Of a stretch of 64,000 nt of DNA, positions 45,568 through 58,463 are shown one piece after another (position 1 is the first letter of the stretch; each line of letters begins with the position of its first letter). The notes below the pieces were generated by a model that was not told the DNA's origin, made no database searches, and was given only the letters and a program-made list of their open reading frames with translations. The translations under genes were made by a program, and so were the position numbers. The stretch comes from Hymenopellis radicata (Eukaryota; Basidiomycota; Agaricomycetes; Agaricales; Physalacriaceae): positions 1 through 64,000 of the forward strand of contig JADNRX010000118.1 of assembly GCA_015501595.1 (NCBI GenBank). Direction: 5' to 3'.

Positions 45568-47255
45568 AGGCTGGGCCCTGTAAATCAAAATGAAGTTGCC
45601 ACTCGTGTGTATTTGTATTTGTAACTTTCTTTGTCTGTTTGCTGATTTATGTTATCTACTTCAAATCCGATGTACGGGTACCTTGCGAATAACATTATAA
45701 CGATCGTCTTGCATCTCCGCCGATGTCTGTCTTGGGGTGCATGAGCCAAGTCAACTTGATTTCGAGGTGCTTGACTTTCTTTTACCGTCCGTTTTCGTCG
45801 AGGACATGCTCGCTTATTCTAAGCGAGTGCGCTTGACGCGTCAATTTAAGTGTCAAAGTGATCTCAATTAGCGACCATTGACTATAAATGCGCATTAATC
45901 CTCAAATAGGACTAATAGGGCTTGGCCACATACTTTTCTCCTTCTTGCGCGCGTCGGGCGCGCCGGACCGTGGGATACCTTGAATGATTCGGAACAAAAA
46001 AATCCAAGTCTTCTGAGATCGGGCCGCCACACTGCTAGCGTGGCGCTGGGCGATTTCCAACGCCCACGCCCCTCTTCAAATATAGCCGGCATTTCAATTC
46101 CGTCCGAGAAGCCAACGGTTGTCGTGGCTGCTGACAATATAATTGACAACGCGCAAGGCCGGGAATCTCGCGCGTTTCGTTATGTTACCCAGAGTCGAGT
46201 CGCAGTTGGTTTTCACCGGTATATTGAAACATGGGCGGGCATTAATCATTTTTAAAAGAGTCGTGGCGCGGCGCGCGCGCGCGCGCGCGTTTTCCTTTAC
46301 GTTGATTATGCACGATGCGCGACCCTGCTTGCACTGCAAAACTGACTCGATTATGTATGCGTCATCGACGCACGCTACTTAGGCACCGCACATTCCCGAC
46401 CATGCGTCATAAAAATTGTGGCCACACGGCTAGGGCCCATCGAGGCCAATAGCAAAGTCGGGATTGTCCTGCTGGGCCGAAAGTTTCCGAATCGATGGGG
46501 GCGGCACGGCACGATGGGCGTCGATACGGGATTAAATTAGGCTCAAGAGTGTATCCATGCCGGGTGTGCAAAGTGTTTTTGAATTCTGGGTGTTGCTTTT
46601 CTTGACGATAGAAGGCTGCGCCACACTTTTGTTTGTTTGTAACTTGAAGCGTGGGGAGCTGTTGTGTTGCCTTTCAATCGAAGAGGGTGAAGCGAGGCAG
46701 CGCGAGCGGTTGCTGGACACCGACGCTGTGGCTGAAACGGGTATGATCGTGCATCTGGATCCGCGGCCGATTGACTCAAAGCGACATGAACACAAAAGGA
46801 AAATGAGTCGCTGTTTTGTGTTTTCCTTATTGCGTGCAGGACGGGGGGCGGCGAGTCAAGGACCCTGGTTTTCTTTAAATTTTGAGACCTCCATGGCGAC
46901 GGAGAGTCAGTCGGGGAAGAACTGCCAACGAGAAGGGGGACCTGAGCTTGGAGGTTTGTCAGCGGGCTGTTTCTGGTAACCGACGATTAGAACGATCTGT
47001 GTTTTGAATTGGCAACTTGGCGCAGCGATGTTGCTGGAATTTGCATTTTAAGATTTTCGTATGACTGTGTTACAGGTGTATTTCCGGGCATGTCAAAGAG
47101 GTATATAAGAGCAGCGGGTCCGCTCCGAGGATCGTCTCTTTACTTCGGCGCTGCTTCGATATCCTTCAGCTTTTTAGACGTACTATTTCGAAAATCGCGC
47201 AGATTACTGGGACGATTCTAATTCATTTTACACGACGATCCCTAATATCCTAATC
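45568..47255. other. Long intergenic region with GC dinucleotide repeat and TATA box
   Basis: 1.7 kb without a gene I can support; the ORF at 46557-46979 has no domain. It contains an alternating G-C tract at about 46265-46289, able in principle to form Z-DNA, and a good TATA sequence TATATAAG at 47102-47109, some 150 bp upstream of the zinc-finger gene start, which may be its promoter. Confidence 0.5.
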
Positions 47256-49476
47256 ATGCACAAAAGCGGACCGTCCAGTTCATCAGCCTCGCCCACGCCC
47301 TCGTCCTCCTCCTCCCCAAAAATGAACGCCTTTCGTTCCAGTCCACCGATCGACTACAACGTCGTGATCGACTCCTTTGCGCCACGCCCGCTGCCGAGTG
47401 TCGAGCTCTCACCCGCGTCGTCGAGCGGCAGCCTTGGTAGCAGCGACTTTTCATCCACAGACTCCCACCTGTCCGCGACGCCGTCCATCGAGGCGTTTCT
47501 CGTTACTCGGTCCAGAGTCGTACGCGTAAGTAAACCATTCATTTGCAGACGCCGCTATAGTTCTAACTGGCAACACAGTTCCTTGGACTGCCCGACCCCC
47601 CGGAGCGCTTTCTCGCGGATGTGCTTTTCTCGCCAAATGTACGTAGGCCTTCTGCTCGGCTGCCGCGACAGTATATTAAATACAGACGGATACAGTATCG
47701 GTTCCCAGCGCCGCTCAACCTGTGGACAGTACACGACGGCACAATCTGGGCAGTGTTCAAGTCGCACGACGAGGTGAGCATACACTCTCCATTCTTACTT
47801 TGTTCTCTGTGTGACGGTGCCTTGTGACATAATTTCACTTTGATGTCTTTTTCTTTACTCCGTTACCTGACGCTGATGAGTGGTTATAGGCCTGCACCGC
47901 CCTTTCTCTATCAGGGCTTGCTGCCCACGTCCGTCTTGCGCCTGCGCTCGAGCACGACCTTGAGCCGTTCCACAAGCTACGCCGCGTCGACCTGCTCGAC
48001 ATGCACAAGACCCAGCGCCAGCAGCAGCCTGTCCATCGGCCGCAGATGCTCCAGATTCCGCCTCTGCGCACCCAGCTTTCGCGTTATTCGCCCGACAACG
48101 CGTCCCGACACGACTTTACCATCTCCAGCAATCCACCAAATCCCAGAACAAACTTTAGACTCGGAGACTGGATGTAAGCGATACTGAATCTGCCTTGAAT
48201 GTGATGCTCATACCGTCTAGATGCGCCTCTCCAAAGTGCGGAGCTCACAATTTCGGGCAAGTCTATTTTCTTGACGTGTTTTCTACAAAACTAACAGTGG
48301 TACAGCCGCAACTTGGCGTGCATCGGATGCGGATCATCTAAAACTACTTCGCCACACTTTCAACCCGCGCCGCCACCCGCCCGGCCTCTCCCGTCCCCGC
48401 GCTTCACTTCGTCCCCCAACTCTCAGGCGTCCTTCTCCCCTTCCTCGACCTACTCACCCTCTTCTCCTGCTTTCCCCCCCTCACCTGCCGCCACCCCTGC
48501 GAAGAACGCGCACCCTCTTCTGACTCCGTCGGGACGTGCTTTCGCTGTTGGCGGACGTGTCCAGAACATCTCATCTGACCCTCTGCTCCCGTGTATCATG
48601 TATTGGCCCGACAATGAGCCTTTCCCGGAGCAAGGCCAGATAAGACCTAGCGGACTAGTCGGAGTTGCCGTACGTTTTTTTTCCTTGTTGCCCCTTCAAG
48701 TGAGCTCACCAACGCATCAACAGCAGCCGCCCATCCTGAACACTGGAAACCGAGGACCAATCTCTCACGTACGTATCCTCCGATGTCCACGAACGGCTAT
48801 CTAACCTAGTCCTTACAGCAACCCGGCGATTGGATATGCCAAAAGTGCAACTACCTCAACTGGCGCCGCCGCAAAGTCTGCCAGACGTGCCTCCCTTGTA
48901 CTTGCCTTTTCCTTTTCTCTCAAAGTTCCGCTTTTTTTCTGATTGTAATGTCTCTTAGACGCGGAAGGCAATGGCGATTCCATCTCTGCCGCGGTGCAGG
49001 CCGAGCGAATTGCCCTGCTCACGTCTGTTCTTGCTCAGACCCACATTCAGGCTCCCCAGCGTTCCCACTCGATGACACCGCCGCAGGTTCACCGTCCGTT
49101 CATCAATACTTCGCCGCCACACGTTCGGGCCCAGGTTCATCGGTCGCAATCGCACTTTGAGCTCGGGAGCCAGTATGCCAGCACCCATCAAGCGGCGCGT
49201 CCAATCTATCAGACTTCTGGACATGTCCACGCGCCCGCCCCTGCGCCCCTGCTCCCGAGCTTCCTCCAGGACATTGTCCAGTCCCCCATGCTCTCGCCCG
49301 TCTCGACGTCGTCTGCGGATCTCTCTTTCGACGAGTACGACGAGCGCCCGACCACGCAACATCGCACGCAGACTAGTGCCAAGAATATCAGCAATATTTG
49401 GAAAATGGACGGAGAAGAGTTTTCGGCTATCAATCGGAGCAGGAAAAGCAGCCGCGAGAGGTTGAACGTTGTGTAA
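47256..49476 (+). CDS. RanBP2-type zinc-finger protein with RRM-like N-terminus (Nrp1/Asd-like)
   Basis: Nine exons: 47256-47525, 47579-47638, 47696-47773, 47890-48173, 48221-48256, 48306-48669, 48724-48768, 48819-48897, 48959-49476; they give 577 aa exactly. After a Ser-rich start, residues about 75-170 (FLVTRSRVVR, FLADVLFSPN, LNLWTVHDGTIWAVFKSHDE) fit a divergent RNA-recognition motif. Two zinc fingers follow: GDWICASPKCGAHNFGRNLACIGCG split over three exons, and GDWICQKCNYLNWRRRKVC with its last Cys in CLPY. The linker is Pro/Ser-rich. Yeast Nrp1-type proteins share this RRM plus two fingers plan, so an RNA-binding, possibly stress-granule role is inferred. Intron 5 begins GC (GCAAGT), a non-canonical donor. 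Confidence 0.85.
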
Positions 49477-50314
49477 ACTTTTTTTGTTCTTCTTTGTGAG
49501 CAGATTTCTATCGCGGTTCTGATGTTTCCCAGCTGACGCGCGTTGTTTCTCTCGCCCCAGTTGGCATCCAACAGGCATCCGGATCACGTATTCATATAAC
49601 ATATCTTAATTTATCTTTTGTCGGCATTGGAATACCCGCGGTTTATATCCCTCCCCATTCCTCCACCCTACGATAATGTGTATCACCTAATTCTTCTCCT
49701 TCTCTCTCTTGTTGTTGTTGTTTTTGTTTCGAACTCTGCCACTATATCGCTGGAACGCATTTGGTCTTTATATATATCTAGTTATACATCATATATTACG
49801 ACATCTTGGAACGAATCGCATGTGCATTAGACTTGACTTTTTTTGAATAACGCCACGCCACAATCAGCATTCATCACGTGAATGCATGTACGTGAACAGC
49901 AACACGTACTCTCGCCCCGGCCACGGTCTACGTGTGAATTGGTATAATCCTGCAGGCGAGATTAAAGATTCTTTCGTGCGTTCCCGTGGCCCTTTCGCAA
50001 TCAGGCTAAACGGGCGTACCCGAGCTCGCACTAACTCGTTGTCCAAACACGAAACGCGTACGGGTGCTGTTAGCGTAGACCTGAGTTGGCACACTCAGCC
50101 CCTAACCCCAGTTCTCGAAACGTACCTCCGATCGAAGCCCGAGACGCGCACGCGTCAGAATGATGGATCGTCCTCGAGAGCCATAGCAACCGAGATCAAA
50201 GAGCTCCTTGAACGCGTGGCTCACCTCCTGTCAAAGCTGTCCTATCTCCCGCCCTCAATGTCATTATCCTCACTCGTGACAAATCTCAGTTATCGTACAT
50301 TGACCACCCCCGAA
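49477..50314. other. Convergent intergenic region
   Basis: Lies between the 3' ends of the zinc-finger gene and EMC1. The ORF at 49886-50527 overlaps the end of EMC1 on the other strand and has no domain. No RNA gene or repeat seen. Confidence 0.5.
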
Positions 50315-53300
50315 TCAGTTATACCACTTCTCCCTCAGCTTCTTGTTCCGCACGATGGGCTTGGTCACCATAATCGCCACGCCGAGCCCGAGCACCGTCA
50401 GCACCAGCTGCACCTTGTTAAAGTTCTCATCAAGCACGTCGAACGTCTTCGATGGCGCGACGCGCGTCAAGAACATGTCCAGCCCATGTGCAAACACCAG
50501 CGACGTCGATTCCAGGAGCGCCGGTGAGGTAAGGATCTGTTTCACGTTCGCCACCTTGAGAAATGAATTCAGGTCAGCCCCAATGGATCCGAGCAAGAAG
50601 AATGATGTCTGTCACCTCGTAATAATGCGAGAGCACGCGGCGAGAATCATCTACGAGAAGGGCGTCGTACTGGACCAGCTGCTCCTCCATCTCCTCGGTC
50701 GTGGGCTTCCGGGTGGGCCGACGGGGATTCAACAATCTGCGGGGGAAGGAGAGGACCTTGTTACTGGCAGTAGCCACTTTATTCACTTGGTAAGAAAACA
50801 AGAAATAACCCCCATAGAGAAAGACACACCGATAATATCCTTGCTAGAAATTCCAAACTTGGTTGACGTCGTCGCAATAGCTGTTATTGGGTGCAGGAAC
50901 ACATATGACTGCTCGAAGAATCGCAGGTCAACGTTTCCTTTGGCGAACGCTGACATGTCGGGGCTGCACGAAGAAGCATTAATTAGCCCGCAAGGTTCTG
51001 AATTGGCTTAACCCACCTGCGCGTCTTCTCGTCCACTTGAGAACCTTCATACAGCTCCACGGTCACCATTCGATACCCCTTAGTCTGACCCGCCGCCTTA
51101 AAGTCGTCGTCATAATAATGATACACCAACCAGTTCTCTGTCAACGTGGACTTGACATCGCACGAGCCCGAGTTCACAGGAATAGCCGCATGGTACACCG
51201 TAGTGCCCTTCGCGCCGTCGATAAGATATACCCCACAGCTCGCTGGAGAAACAGAATGCGAACTCGTCAAGACCACGAACAACCGGGGATTAAGATATTT
51301 GTAAAGCGTCGTCCGGTTACCTAGCACCTTGCCGATAGACGCGACCGGACCACGGGAGGCGGGGATTATGCTCTGAATATCTTCTTCCTCCGGGAGCGAG
51401 AGTGTCCAAGTAGGTTGCGCCACGAGGAAATCGCTTTGAGAAGATGTTGAAAGGTGGTGGCCGGTAATCCTACGACGTCCCGACGTAATGGTCTTGAGAG
51501 GGAAGTAGAGGGCCGATGAAGCATTAAGTAGTATCTCCCTGGACTCGACGGTATCGGGGTACAGGTGCGCCTAGAAATGAGCTGAGTTTCTTTCGTGTCG
51601 CCTTTCAAGCACGCGCCAGCCTACCTGCATAAATTCATCTAAAGAGAAGATGACACGGGAATCCTTGTGAACCATGAACGCATCTACCGTGGCATCTGGC
51701 GTATCAACGCCCTTGAGAAGAGGCGTCTTCTCGGCATCAACGCGCGCATCGTTACCCGTCAAGACATCGAAGTGGAAGAGAACCGTATCAACAAGACCCT
51801 AAGGCATACTTAGCTTGATACACCAATCCATTGATACTGTGGGGCAACTTACATTATTTGCCCTCCTCTGAGTGATCAAAGCGGCTTGCGGCTCACTCCC
51901 ATCGCTCACCGTCCGTGTCACGAAGATCTTCACTGGTACATGGCTTGCTCCCACCTCCGCGGCCCAACCTAGATCCAGAATTCGACTCCACACAATGTCC
52001 CCATTACTGGAATCAAGTGCAAACAGCTTTCCATGCACACTGGCAGCAAGAATAATTTGTCTGAACCCAAAAGTATCTCTCCAAAGAACGCCAGCACCAT
52101 CGGCAGTTCGCACAGCAGACGACGAAGCCGACGCGTAAGAGCCGGTAGCGAACCGTCGGACAAAGTTTAGCAAGTAGCGAGGGAGGTCTTGTGCGTCAGA
52201 GATGTGTCTTAGGACGCGCTCGACGTAGCTGTCGTCCCCGTCGTGGCTCAGACTGACAGTTCGTTCCGGGAGTTCAACGAATTCCGCTACTTCGACAGCT
52301 GTAAGAGCTTCCTCGCGCGTCCATTGATGTTGATCCTGTTGCCAGAGTTGTACGGCTCCAGTGGTCGTTGTCAGAAATAGTCGCCCAAGGACAGTAAAAT
52401 CTTTAGGATTGGCGGCATCCATAGCCAGCTGAACAAACATAAGCGACAATACCAAGCAAGATATACGGCACGCCTACATGTTTGATAACGCCATGACTGT
52501 TGGTATCGAAAGGGAACGAGAAGCCCGTTACGAGACCTTTTCCGCTAGAGAGGTGAGGTGCGAAAACCTCAGCAGATGCGAACTGAACAGCAATGAACGA
52601 GTAGTTGCAATCAATGCAGAGAGAGCTTACCTTGAACGCGAGCGAATAATACAGGCGGGCAATATACGGATTTCCCGACTTATCAAAGCCTCCAGAATAC
52701 AAAGAGTCCGTGTTACGCGGTGAAGACGCCTGAACGAAGCATTAGAACAGACAATGTTGCTTAAAGATGGCTCTGACCGATCCGTCAAATTCCCAGACAC
52801 GGTTGAGGGCGGAACCCTCTTCTTCAAGTCTAAAAGCGCATCCCGTTCCATCGTATTTCACGGCAATCAAGTACCCGGAGGAACTCAGCCCAATATCATG
52901 TAACTGTCTGTAGGAGGCGCCTTTGATTGTTGTTGGCTTTTCCTTCAGTGTTGGAGAGAGCGACACTGATTTGAGATTGCCTTGCTCCAGCCACGTTAGG
53001 CGTGCTGCCGTACTACGAGAAAGAGCGACGACGCCAGCGGGACCTTCAGGAAGGTTGGAAGGTATGTTTGCAGTGGAAAGGACTTGCCCAGACTCTACGG
53101 AGAGTGCGGTAACGTGTAATGTTAAGGACGAGTAAGATTTAGCGAGGCCGACGACGTATATAGTAGATGGGGTGTAGACCAACTTTGAGTAGAGTGCCAA
53201 GGATCTACTTGGAGTTATAAGGATTGCAAGGAGTATACGACGTAAGACTCACGTCTGATCTTCCGATGTCCAAGTCCATTTAAGCTGCCCAGACCTTGAA

Positions 53301-53890
53301 AAGTAATTTACAGTGTGTCCATTGGTGAGAGTGATGATGTCGAAGGCGTCCGTTATTATAATCGGCCCGCCCATGTCGACAGAGCCCAGTAAAAGACCAT
53401 TTTCGGGTGAATGTAGTTGTTTCTCGAGGAGGAGGCTGCCATCGAGAACGTCGAAAGCGCGTAATGTTGCACCGCCTGGACCAGACAAAGACGCGACCAC
53501 TGGATACGTGTCAGCCAAGCAGGTAAAGTGGAAGATATCGACGCACATTGGTCGTGTTTTTGGAATGCAACGATGCTGTCCTCCGCCTGGTATATATGCC
53601 GCCATGCTATACAGATGATTAGACCGTGTATGGTCTCTAATGACTGAGCACGCACCCAAAGACCCGTCCACAGGATTCAACGCGGCCAACACATTTTGTT
53701 CCGTTGCAGTCAAAATGACACTTTTCGTATTCTTCTGTCCCACTCGGTGGAAGACCGGTGCAGTTGATGGTGTCGAAGCCAAGGGAACGCCAATAAGACG
53801 TTTGTGCCAGTCAATTACTCCAGCATCGGATTCATGGATGGCGGCGACCAGACCTAGCGACGCAAGCAGCGCCAGACAGTGGAAGCGCAT
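50315..53890 (-). CDS. EMC1: ER membrane protein complex subunit 1 (EMC1)
   Basis: EMC1 is the large lumenal subunit of the complex that inserts transmembrane segments at the ER. Twelve exons can be placed: 53656-53890, 53547-53606, 53253-53499, 52778-53207, 52631-52729, 52478-52567, 51853-52428, 51625-51798, 51017-51570, 50830-50963, 50616-50785, 50315-50554. They sum to 1002 aa without a frame break. Signal peptide MRFHCLALLASLGLVAA; early GVIDWHKRLIGVP; beta-propeller-like repeats in the middle; and the conserved C-terminal region DMSAFAKG, ISSKDIIG, PRRLLNPRRPTRKPT, LTSPALLESTSLVFAHGLD, then a final membrane helix and LREKWYN. The start at 53890 is chosen because the signal peptide begins there; an upstream in-frame ATG exists at 53944. 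Confidence 0.93.
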
Positions 53891-54542
53891 AGCAGGTCGT
53901 GGTAGACGGTCAAGCCAAGTTTGGTATTCAACGTGGCGCGTCATACTTTTGTCATCACGAACTTGTCATGCACAATGGGAAATTTTTGAAGTGCTTCATC
54001 TCAAAGTCAGCCTTGCGAAAACGTTCAAAAAGGAGGCTCAAGAGACCTTCCCAGGGAGGAAGAAGTGGTACGCTAAGACCCACTAAAACATCTCTGAGCC
54101 CCCGCTGCAACAATGCAGAACGCAATATGGAATCGGTGAACGCGTCTTCGAAAACTCCGGACAATCGAACGTCTTAGAGAAGGAGAGTATTTGTGTACAC
54201 TCTATTCTATGACACAGTACTTGTCGTAGCACTAAGTATATCGTCGTTCGTCGCGTCAACAGAGAGAGTATCGCTCATATGACGCTGAGCCAACCCACTG
54301 GATTTGAAGATGAAAATGCCGTCAAAACTTGCAGAAGCGACGCGGAAGTAAGCCAAAGCCGAACCCAAGACAGTGCGGAAGCGTCGCGGTAAGGTGTGAT
54401 CAGTTCAATCAGAGGACGCAATGGAGGAGTGCCGGCAAGTCCCGGCCGAGCGATGCCGAAAAATAAAGTTCAAGCCACAGGTTTTGCCTGCCAAATATTG
54501 ATCTCCTGCTCATTGACTCACCGCCCTCAAGAATCCTCAAAA
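53891..54542. promoter_or_regulatory. Divergent promoter region of EMC1 and eL31
   Basis: 652 bp between two divergent start codons. No defined site is claimed. A pyrimidine-rich tract at about 54495-54535 precedes the ribosomal protein start, as is common for such genes. Confidence 0.4.
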
Positions 54543-55126
54543 ATGGTGCGCGCCCTGTTGCTCGCCGCTGGTAGCATGCTGACCTTATTCTCGCTATCCA
54601 GGTCACCGCCAAAAAGGTGCATTTTCCGTCTCGAATTCGCTGTTATAACAATTCGTGTTAATCTTGATGGACTATATAGACTGGAAAGCGCTCAGCGCTG
54701 CAAGACGTCGTGACGAGGGAATACACCATTCACCTCCACAAGCTGGTGCACGGACGTTCGTTCAAGAAGCGGGCACCGTGGGCCGTCAAGTCGATTGTGG
54801 CCTTTGCGCAGAAGGCGATGGGAACACGGGACGTGCGACTCGACCCAAAGTTGAACCAGGAGGTGTGGTCTCGGGGTATCAAGTCTGTGCCCCACAGGAT
54901 GCGGCTAAAGCTTGAGAGTGAGTGCTCGCTGGTGTTGGCGAGGGCGACGGCTTATCTTTTTTGTAGGGAAGCGTAACGACGATGAGGGCGCCAAGGAAAA
55001 GCTCTACACATATGCGTCATACGTTCCCGTTACGACTTTCAAGGTGTGTGGCTTTGGATTGCTCTTGGATTTTCACTGACACTCTTATTGTAGGGTTTAC
55101 AGACCGCCGTTGTTGACACAGAGTAA
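54543..55126 (+). CDS. RPL31: 60S ribosomal protein eL31
   Basis: Five exons: 54543-54545, 54602-54616, 54680-54917, 54967-55043, 55094-55126, giving 121 aa, the normal size. The first exon contains only the ATG of the coding sequence and the second only 15 bases (VTAKK), so the gene is invisible to simple ORF searches. The body is unmistakable: [96 protein letters not shown]. eL31 lies near the exit tunnel of the large subunit. All introns are GT-AG, 49-63 bp. Confidence 0.94.
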
Positions 55127-55879
55127 ACATATTACCGTCTCTGTATTTTTGTACATGTCGTATGCTATGCTCTGCCATGATATGCATCGTAACTGATCCT
55201 CTCTCTGTTCTTCCTTCACCGATGGCATAACACCAAGTCGATACTGCTCTCTCTCTAACTAAGCGCGCGCGGAGAAGTCTGCCCTGGGCGCGCGCGTAAA
55301 GGGGGCGAACCCGCGGTCAGGGATCTTGTCGCCTGAGCCATTCGCCTTGCTAGAAGGATTGCCTCTTTGTCCATTGGATGTCTAGTAGTACTTCCAACCA
55401 CGATCCAACCATATTATTATGCGCTACTTTCAATCCGTCCGACCGGACGTCGACATCGAAAACCGTTTTAGCTCTGCAACCGAGCACCTCCACTGGTCAC
55501 TTGGTACAGTCACCAGTTGATCTTTGGCTGATGGAAAACAGGTATGACAGCTTGTGGGAATGTGGAGGCTCACCAGCGTGGTATTTTAAGTGTCCCACTG
55601 AGGTGCTCCCTTGAATATTTCATGTTCTCACTGTTTCTCCTCTCCTCAGTGCTCGTATGATATACACAGACTCACGATGATACAGACCGCGTAGACCGAC
55701 TCTCGTCACTCGGGATCTACGTGTATTCTTCTTGATCCTGATTTCCCACGCTTTCCTCAACATCACCACATCGGCGTCAGTGAGTATCCTCCATCACGCA
55801 GGCTTAACAGTATCCCTACTCGCTACATAAAGAGTAGGTGAGTACGCGCTAGTCCCAGGTTATTTACCCTTCTCTCATC
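55127..55879. other. Intergenic region
   Basis: No gene supported. It contains a GC-rich stretch GCGCGCGCGGAGAAG and CGCGCGCGTAAAG near 55265-55300. Confidence 0.45.
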
Positions 55880-57336
55880 ATGAACATTCAAGCTCCATCT
55901 CGACTCCCAGAAAGCGCCACCGTTTTGATCGTCGGTGCGGGACCTGTTGGTCTTATAACTGCTATATCGCTTTGCAAGCGTGGAATACGCGACATTGTCA
56001 TCGTCGATGCTCAGCACAAGGAGTCCTATGGTTATTCTTCCCGGGCTTCGATGCTGCATGCGGCAACGCTAGAGGTATGGCTCTTTGTTCCTATATACGC
56101 TGTGTTTTGATATCTCTCTCGGTAGGCGCTTGATACAATCGGATGTGCCGAGCCTCTCGTCTCTGTGGGCGTAAAGAGTAGGGGCCTCCTACACTATGAG
56201 TACGGCACCTCGTTTCCTGCGGTCGAAATGTCCTCCCTCAAAGACTACACTCCCTTCCCGTTCGCGTTGCTGCTCCCTCAGTCCATGACCGAAGAGATAT
56301 TCACGAAACACCTTGCTGAGCTTGGTGTCCAGGTTCATCGGCCTTATCGCGCTGTTGGAATGAAACCCAGTGCAAGTGGCGGTCTCGAGGTCACCTTTGA
56401 GTCAGGAAATATGATTCGGGCAGACTACGTTGTTGGCGCCGATGGATCCCATTCTGTCGTAAGTCTTCCCCGCATCTTAATCGCGTCGTCACTGAACCCT
56501 CAATTCACTAGATACGTGAAGTGTCGGGTATCCCCTTTCGCGATCCCGAGAATACTGGCACACCTGCCGCCAATCTCGTGCAACAGCTAGTCCATGCGGA
56601 TGTCGTCTTCTCTGGGTCGGATCCTCTGACATCTCCCATTTACCTTGAAACGAACATATCTCCGCACGGTGTCCTTATGACCATCCCTTTGCCACCATCG
56701 TATACAGGGCCTATCCCTCTTGGCCCAAACGAATATGTGCGGCGCTTAGCATTCAATGTTCCAGGATCGGAAGGCACACCTCCACCCGCGCCTCCGCTTG
56801 AGTATGTCCAGGAGAATATCAATCGCAAAGGTCCTGCGCGCATGTCATCCGACCTTTCTGTCAACCCTCGCCCAATTCACGTCGAGCGATTGATCTGGTC
56901 GAGTCGGTACAAAATGCGTTATGCAGTAGCCGACTCTTTCGCCAAGCGTGTTGTCGACGAGGGCGGAAATGGCGGGCTCGTGATTCTCGTTGGGGATGCG
57001 GCACATACGCACTCCCCACAGGGAGGACAGGGCATGAATCTTGGCCTGCGAGATGCGATATTTCTTGTTCCAATTCTGGCGGAGCACATCGATGCGCCTG
57101 GTGGTAATCCGCTGGATAAGGACATGTCCAGGCTGGAACAATGGGCAGCGAACCGCCGTGAGAGGGCTTTGAATACGATTCGCATGACGAAGAAGCTGGG
57201 TGCGTCGACTAACAATGTCATGACGTCCAATCGCTTCATGCGTTTTGTTACCTATTGGGTCTGGCGTCTGATCTCCAGCGTACCCTTCGTCCGTACTATG
57301 GTCGCTTGGAGGTTTAGCGGACTTGGAAACCGATGA
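55880..57336 (+). CDS. Class A flavin-dependent monooxygenase, copy 1
   Basis: Exons 55880-56074, 56126-56458, 56512-57336 give 450 aa. The FAD-binding Rossmann motif is TVLIVGAGPVGLITAIS (GxGxxG), the DG motif is YVVGADGSHSVV, and the third flavin motif is GDAAHTHSPQGGQGMNLGLRD, where GD contacts the ribityl chain. This is the PF01494-type hydroxylase family (phenol, salicylate and polyketide hydroxylases), using NAD(P)H and O2. There is no C-terminal thioredoxin-like domain; it ends with a basic, hydrophobic tail (FMRFVTYWVWRLISSVPFVR) that could sit on a membrane. The substrate cannot be read from sequence. Copy 2 is at 58464 with the same intron positions. Confidence 0.9.
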
Positions 57337-58463
57337 TTGAGGGTAATACGAGGCGCTTCTGACCGCGTGGCATGGCGACTTCCAGTTGATACTTGTTGCA
57401 GTTAATGGTAGACTTGACCAAATGTGTGCTTCTTAGGAAAAACTCTTGTGTAGAAATAAGCGAAGATCCACGTCTCGAGGTCAGTGAATATTCGTCTTAT
57501 TCTCCATGAGCTAGTCCCTAGACCCAGGAATATTCTCAAAGTTTCTAGAGTTCATCACCATGATGTGGTTTATCACGAAGAACCACGACCCTCGCCTTGT
57601 AGTGGATCCATGAGAAGCGCCGATGCTCGAGTGACATCAGTGGCATGTGTCCTCGTCCTCCGAGACACAAATAGCGACTTCCACCATGGCCATGCATCCT
57701 CCGTGTTCTGTTTTCAGCAACAGTACATTCGTGCCGTATTTCTGTCAGAGAACTTCTCGCAGCTGTCGCTTGAGACGCGTGAATTATGATGTGGTGCTCA
57801 CGCGTAACTCGCAGTGTACGCGAAAGTTCATGAACACCTTCTTGTGCCCGATACCTTCAGAACACTCCTGTGTCCGCTATATTACGCAGAGCTGGATAAT
57901 CGGAAGAGAAGAATGCTCTCGATGGCAGTCTCCGGCTGATCTTTCGGTTGGTAGGTAAGCTGGGTGGCCATGAGTCTCTTTCATCGACGCGACTCGTCGA
58001 AGCTAGACGTCTCCGACTCGGAATGTTTGCCATTGCGTGTCATCAGTCAGAGTGGTGATTGGTTTGACACTGACACTGACAGCTCAGGGCCTTTTCGGCA
58101 ATTGCCGGACCGCAGCCATCTTTCTTGTCAACAACCACTCACGAATGCGCGTCTTAGGCTTGGTCCTTGCTCAAGTCGCTGCTGCTCACCGCACTTCCAC
58201 CCGAAGGACTCAATGTGTGTGGAAGGAAAATGTGCGACGGTCTGAGGACTTGATCTTATCCTGCCTCAGATTCAAGTTAGCAGTCTTCTCAGAGTCTTTC
58301 TCCTTTAGATCGGACTTGAAGATGACCCGTGCAGATGCTTCCTTCCCGACGTGTCGACGGATAATCGGTGTCGAACACGTAACAACCTCGCTCAAAATAA
58401 GCCAGCCAGCTTCTTATAAAAGTTGTTTGGGAATGCTTCACAGCTCATTGCAACCCTCTTCCA
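57337..58463. other. Intergenic region between the monooxygenase copies
   Basis: 1.1 kb with no gene that I can support; it contains the promoter of copy 2. Not visibly similar to the upstream region of copy 1. Confidence 0.45.

Noticed and set aside
44473..45588. 371-aa ORF antisense to the coiled-coil gene
   Set aside because: Leu/Ser/Cys-rich composition typical of the reverse complement of Glu/Lys-rich codons; no domain.
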